The translations under genes were made by a program, and so were the position numbers. Positions 5,838 to 8,698 of a stretch of DNA of 8,698 bases are shown here, piece by piece. The DNA is from DAOUBA01 sp034432855. GTDB lineage: Bacteria; Chloroflexota; Anaerolineae; B4-G1. The notes beneath the pieces were generated by a model. It worked only from the letters and a program-made list of their open reading frames with translations, had not been told where the DNA came from and ran no database searches. Every line of letters starts with the position of its first letter. The stretch's first letter is position 1. The DNA lies in contig DAOUBA010000249.1 in NCBI GenBank assembly GCA_034432855.1, forward strand, positions 1 through 8,698. Direction: 5' to 3'.

Positions 5838-7691
5838 ATGAGTGACCCCAAGACACTCCGTGCCCTCGAAGCCACTGTCGTCCTGCTCTTCCTCCTGCAG
5901 ACCGTGCGTGTGCTCTTTTCCGTGCTCTTCGGCATCATCTACGACGTGGTCTTTGGCGGGACGGTGGCCTTCTATAACCTGCTCTTGGTCATGTTCTGTG
6001 TCATCGCGGCGTTCCTGACCCCGCTGGCGCTCCCGCGACGGGGTGGGCGCAAGGCTTTTCTGGCAGCGGCTGTGGTCGCTGCGCTGGCCCGCGTCCCGCT
6101 GACGATCAATCTGCCGACGGTACGGCTGTGGAGCAGCATCGTTCTCCTCGCAGCGGTCGGCGTATATGCCGCCGCCCTGCTGCGTGAGCGCCCGCGCGCC
6201 TTCCCGGTCGCATTGGTGTTGGCGCTCGCCGCCGACCAGTTGCTGCGCGCGGCGGGCAACACCTACGACGTCTCCCTGCGCGCTTGGTGGCTGCCGCTGC
6301 AGATCGTGCTCTCATTGGGTGTGTGCGTTGTGGCCTGGCTGGCCGCGCGCGCTCCGGTAGAAACGTCGAACGGAGAGGGTATCGGCATCCTGAGTGGGTT
6401 GGCCGTAGGCGCGTTTCTCTTCCTGGAGACCTCGCTGTTGGCTTTTCCCAACGCGCTGGCGCGCTGGAGCGGCGTGGATTACGCCCTCGTCGCGCCGCTA
6501 TTGATGGCGGCCACACTCGCGCCGCTGGCACTCGGATTCCACGAAGGGGGCGACCGCTTCGGCGGGGTGCTGGATGCGCTGCTCCTGCTCCTCGTGAGCG
6601 GGGTGGCGCTGGCGTGGGGCACCCACGGCAAGGGGATATTCGTCGCCCTGGTCCGTCTGGCGGCGCAATTCCTGATCGTGAGCGCCTTTTTCTGCGTCGT
6701 CGGCCCCCGGCAAAAGGATCGTACTGGGCCGGCGCTGGCATTGGGGATGTTCCTGTTTCTGGTGCTCAACTTTGCGTTGGCCTTCGCCTTCACCTACCCC
6801 TACACCATTCCGGCCTTCCGCGACAAGGGCGTCTATGTGTTCGTGCTGGCCGCCGTCTTCATCTGCGTCCCGGTGCTGTTCTACCGGCCGGCTCAATCCG
6901 AACCCACTACTCCCCAACGCGCCCGCTGGTCGTGGCTGGCCGTCGCTGCGGCGGTTCTTCTGACCCTCGTCTTTGCCTGGCCGCCCCGCTTCACGCCGCG
7001 CGCTTCCGCCGGCCCCATCCGTGTGGGCACGTACAACATCCACTACGGCTACAACACTCCCTGGCAGTTCAGCCTGGAGGCGCAGGCCCGCACCATCGCG
7101 GAAAGCGGCGCCGACATCGTGATGCTGCAAGAGGTGGATGCCTGCCGCATCACCAGTTACGGCGTGGACGACGCGCTGTGGCTGGCTCGGCGCCTGGGAA
7201 TGCAGGAGGTCTATGCCCCCACGCTGGAAGGGCTTTCCGGCATCGCGCTCCTCACGCGCTTCCCCATCGCCGCATCCGACATGCAATGGTTGACCAGCCA
7301 ACTGGAGCAGACGGCCATCGTCCATGCGCAGGTCATGGTCGGCGATCAACCACTGGATGCCTACGGTATCTGGCTGGGGCTGGAGCCGGCAGAGCGGGCG
7401 CGCCAGTTAGACGACGCGCTGACCTTCATCGGCACTGCCTCGCCGGCGGTGCTGGGCGGCGATTTCAATTCCACGCCCGATTCGCCGATCTATGCCCGCA
7501 TCCGGGCCGCTGGCTTCGAGGATCCATTCGTCGTGGGTAGTTTCGACCCCGCCCCCACCGATCCGGCCATCGAGCCGACGGAGCGGATTGACTTTGTCTG
7601 GATGCGCGGGTTGGAGGTACGGGATGCCCGCGTGCTCGATTCGCTGGCCTCCGATCACCGGATGGTAGTGGTCGAACTGGTGTTGCCTTGA
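5838..7691 (+). CDS. Polytopic membrane protein with extracytoplasmic endonuclease/exonuclease/phosphatase (EEP) domain
   Basis: The 617-residue protein has about 13 hydrophobic segments in residues 12-381 and an EEP phosphodiesterase-fold domain in about 394-617. Positive loops (PRRGGRK near 67, RERPR near 116, RQKDR near 291, Arg residues near 350-363) all follow even-numbered segments, so the N-terminus is inside and the EEP domain outside. EEP landmarks: VGTYNIHYG (N400), VMLQEVD (E432), GGDFNSTPDSP (D542, N544), RIDFVW (D585), SDHRMV (D606, H607). Where the fold usually has a Thr-His-Leu strand (His134 of DNase I), this protein has GIWLGLEPAERARQ with W512. The layout of membrane segments plus EEP recalls the C-terminal half of eukaryotic Cwh43/PGAP2IP, by architecture only. 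The ATG has a GGGAAG about 6 nt upstream. It overlaps the metallophosphoesterase gene by 4 nt. Substrate unknown; a phosphodiester in a lipid headgroup, glycan or nucleic acid is possible. Confidence 0.88.
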   Translation: MSDPKTLRALEATVVLLFLLQTVRVLFSVLFGIIYDVVFGGTVAFYNLLLVMFCVIAAFLTPLALPRRGGRKAFLAAAVVAALARVPLTINLPTVRLWSSIVLLAAVGVYAAALLRERPRAFPVALVLALAADQLLRAAGNTYDVSLRAWWLPLQIVLSLGVCVVAWLAARAPVETSNGEGIGILSGLAVGAFLFLETSLLAFPNALARWSGVDYALVAPLLMAATLAPLALGFHEGGDRFGGVLDALLLLLVSGVALAWGTHGKGIFVALVRLAAQFLIVSAFFCVVGPRQKDRTGPALALGMFLFLVLNFALAFAFTYPYTIPAFRDKGVYVFVLAAVFICVPVLFYRPAQSEPTTPQRARWSWLAVAAAVLLTLVFAWPPRFTPRASAGPIRVGTYNIHYGYNTPWQFSLEAQARTIAESGADIVMLQEVDACRITSYGVDDALWLARRLGMQEVYAPTLEGLSGIALLTRFPIAASDMQWLTSQLEQTAIVHAQVMVGDQPLDAYGIWLGLEPAERARQLDDALTFIGTASPAVLGGDFNSTPDSPIYARIRAAGFEDPFVVGSFDPAPTDPAIEPTERIDFVWMRGLEVRDARVLDSLASDHRMVVVELVLP

Positions 7692-8623
7692 TCTACGGTA
7701 AGGACGACACAAGAACACGACCGGTGCGCAAAGGGTGGATTGCGGCCCTCATCTTGCCGACGGTTCTTGGGTTCGCGCTGACTATCGGCGTCGGTGCCTC
7801 GGAGCGGGGGACCGATAGCGACCGCTTCACCTTCGCGGTCACCGCCGATATGCGCGAGTTTGCCGGGCCGGGCGCGTATGACACGTCGCAGTATTTTCGT
7901 GGCGCGGTCATGGCGATCGCCGCCCTGGGCGGCACCGCCTTCATGGTCAGCCCCGGCGACATTGACCCACCGTCCGGTGTGTTATGGACAATCACCCGCA
8001 CTCTCGGCGCCACCTACACCTGGTATCCGGTGGTGGGAAATCACGAGGCCGAGACGGCGGCGGACATGGACTGGTTGCGCGACTACGACTATGGCCCAGT
8101 GAACTCCGGCCCCGGCGGTTGCCTCACGACCACCTACTCGTTCGACTACCGGAACGCGCACCTGGTGGTGCTGAACGAATATTGCGACGCTGCCGGAGAT
8201 ACGGCCACCGATGGCGACATACCCGATCACCTGTACGACTGGTTGGCCAGCGATCTGAGCGCCACACAGCAGGCACACGTCTTCGTCTTCGGCCACGAGC
8301 CGGCCTATCCGCAGCCCGATGCCGACAACGGACGGGAACGCCACATGGACGACAGCCTCAACGCGCATCCGGACAACCGTGACCGCTTCTGGGACCTGCT
8401 CCGAGACGAGGGTGTCGTCGCCTACATCTGCGGTCACACGCACAACTATAGCGCCGTCAATGTGGAGGGCGTCTGGCAGTTGGATGTTGGGCACGCGCGC
8501 GGCCTGGGCGACACCGGCGCACGCAGCACGTTCATCCTGATTCACGTGGACGGTTCTGTGATTACCTTCGAGGCCAATACTGTCCGGATTGATATCTGGG
8601 CACCTGACGAGGACACACTTTAG
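7688..8623 (+). CDS. Exported calcineurin-like metallophosphoesterase
   Basis: A metal-dependent phosphoesterase, 311 residues if it starts at the TTG that overlaps the previous stop (TTGA). A GTG at 7724 would give 299 residues starting just before the signal segment and is an equal candidate; neither has a clear ribosome site. Basic residues (RPVRKGW) precede a hydrophobic segment (about 18-36) ending in GVGA-SER, so it is a signal peptide or anchor and the enzyme acts outside the cytoplasm. Metallophosphoesterase motifs in order: VTADMRE (D54), SPGDIDPP (D91), VVGNHE (N118, H119), VFGHEPAYP (H203), CGHTHNY (H250, H252). The first motif lacks the usual His two residues after the Asp (Arg56 instead). 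The family is broad (purple acid phosphatase-like, phosphodiesterases, nucleotidases) and the substrate cannot be read. Coupling to the EEP membrane protein suggests a shared process. Confidence 0.88.
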   Translation: MIYGKDDTRTRPVRKGWIAALILPTVLGFALTIGVGASERGTDSDRFTFAVTADMREFAGPGAYDTSQYFRGAVMAIAALGGTAFMVSPGDIDPPSGVLWTITRTLGATYTWYPVVGNHEAETAADMDWLRDYDYGPVNSGPGGCLTTTYSFDYRNAHLVVLNEYCDAAGDTATDGDIPDHLYDWLASDLSATQQAHVFVFGHEPAYPQPDADNGRERHMDDSLNAHPDNRDRFWDLLRDEGVVAYICGHTHNYSAVNVEGVWQLDVGHARGLGDTGARSTFILIHVDGSVITFEANTVRIDIWAPDEDTL

Positions 8624-8698
8624 CAGAACTCAATCAGCGGTGCTGCCCTTCAACCAGCCGTGTGATGCAGGTGACATGCGCTTGCCACGTCCTGACGC

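Noticed and set aside
6498..7349. Minus-strand open frame of 283 codons opposite the EEP gene
   Set aside because: Antisense shadow with no recognisable domain, start site or ribosome site.
6284..7540. Plus-strand open frame of 418 codons within the EEP membrane gene
   Set aside because: Arg/Gly/Ala-rich low-quality sequence typical of the +1 frame of a GC-rich gene; the real frame carries the membrane segments and all EEP motifs.
8624..8698. Right-edge 75 nt, with short open minus-strand frames such as one ending at 8634
   Set aside because: Several frames stay open over this short stretch and none gives a recognisable family; a convergent gene tail is possible but not supportable. No convincing terminator hairpin is seen.

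Overview
This is a compact, GC-rich bacterial window with short intergenic gaps, coupled gene starts (GTG, ATG and TTG) and good sigma70-type promoters in the main gap. The gene types and protein style resemble an environmental Chloroflexota (Anaerolineae-like) genome. That taxonomic guess is inference from general impression, since there is no rRNA or marker gene here.

Left part, minus strand (3350 down to 128): one operon of three genes. It starts with a monoacylglycerol-lipase-like alpha/beta hydrolase, then a family 2 glycosyltransferase, then a WbaP/WcaJ-type polyprenyl-phosphate sugar phosphotransferase that would start a surface polysaccharide repeat unit. The last two genes overlap by 4 nt. 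The glycosyltransferase carries an in-frame tract of 4-bp repeats. A small fragment at the left edge (2-82, plus strand) may be the tail of a convergent gene.

The gap 3351-3489 holds two back-to-back promoters, each with a 17-nt spacer. An 11-bp direct repeat with 14-bp period overlaps both -35 boxes. The right-hand promoter drives an M20 metallohydrolase of the YgeY type and, coupled by a 1-nt stop/start overlap, a pseudouridine-5'-phosphate glycosidase (psuG). No pseudouridine kinase is in the window.

Between psuG and the next gene, at 5643-5804, lies a 53-codon relic of a VapC-type PIN toxin: the N-terminal LDTN motif is joined in frame to the C-terminal quarter of the family, with the middle missing and no antitoxin gene.

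Right part (5838-8623, plus strand): two overlapping genes. The first codes for a protein of about 13 membrane segments ending in an endonuclease/exonuclease/phosphatase (EEP) domain. The second codes for a membrane-anchored or secreted metallophosphoesterase. Topology places both catalytic domains outside the cytoplasm, so this looks like a two-enzyme extracytoplasmic phosphoester-cleaving unit. It is the most interesting and least described part of the window. I see no RNA gene, insertion sequence, CRISPR array or complete defence system.
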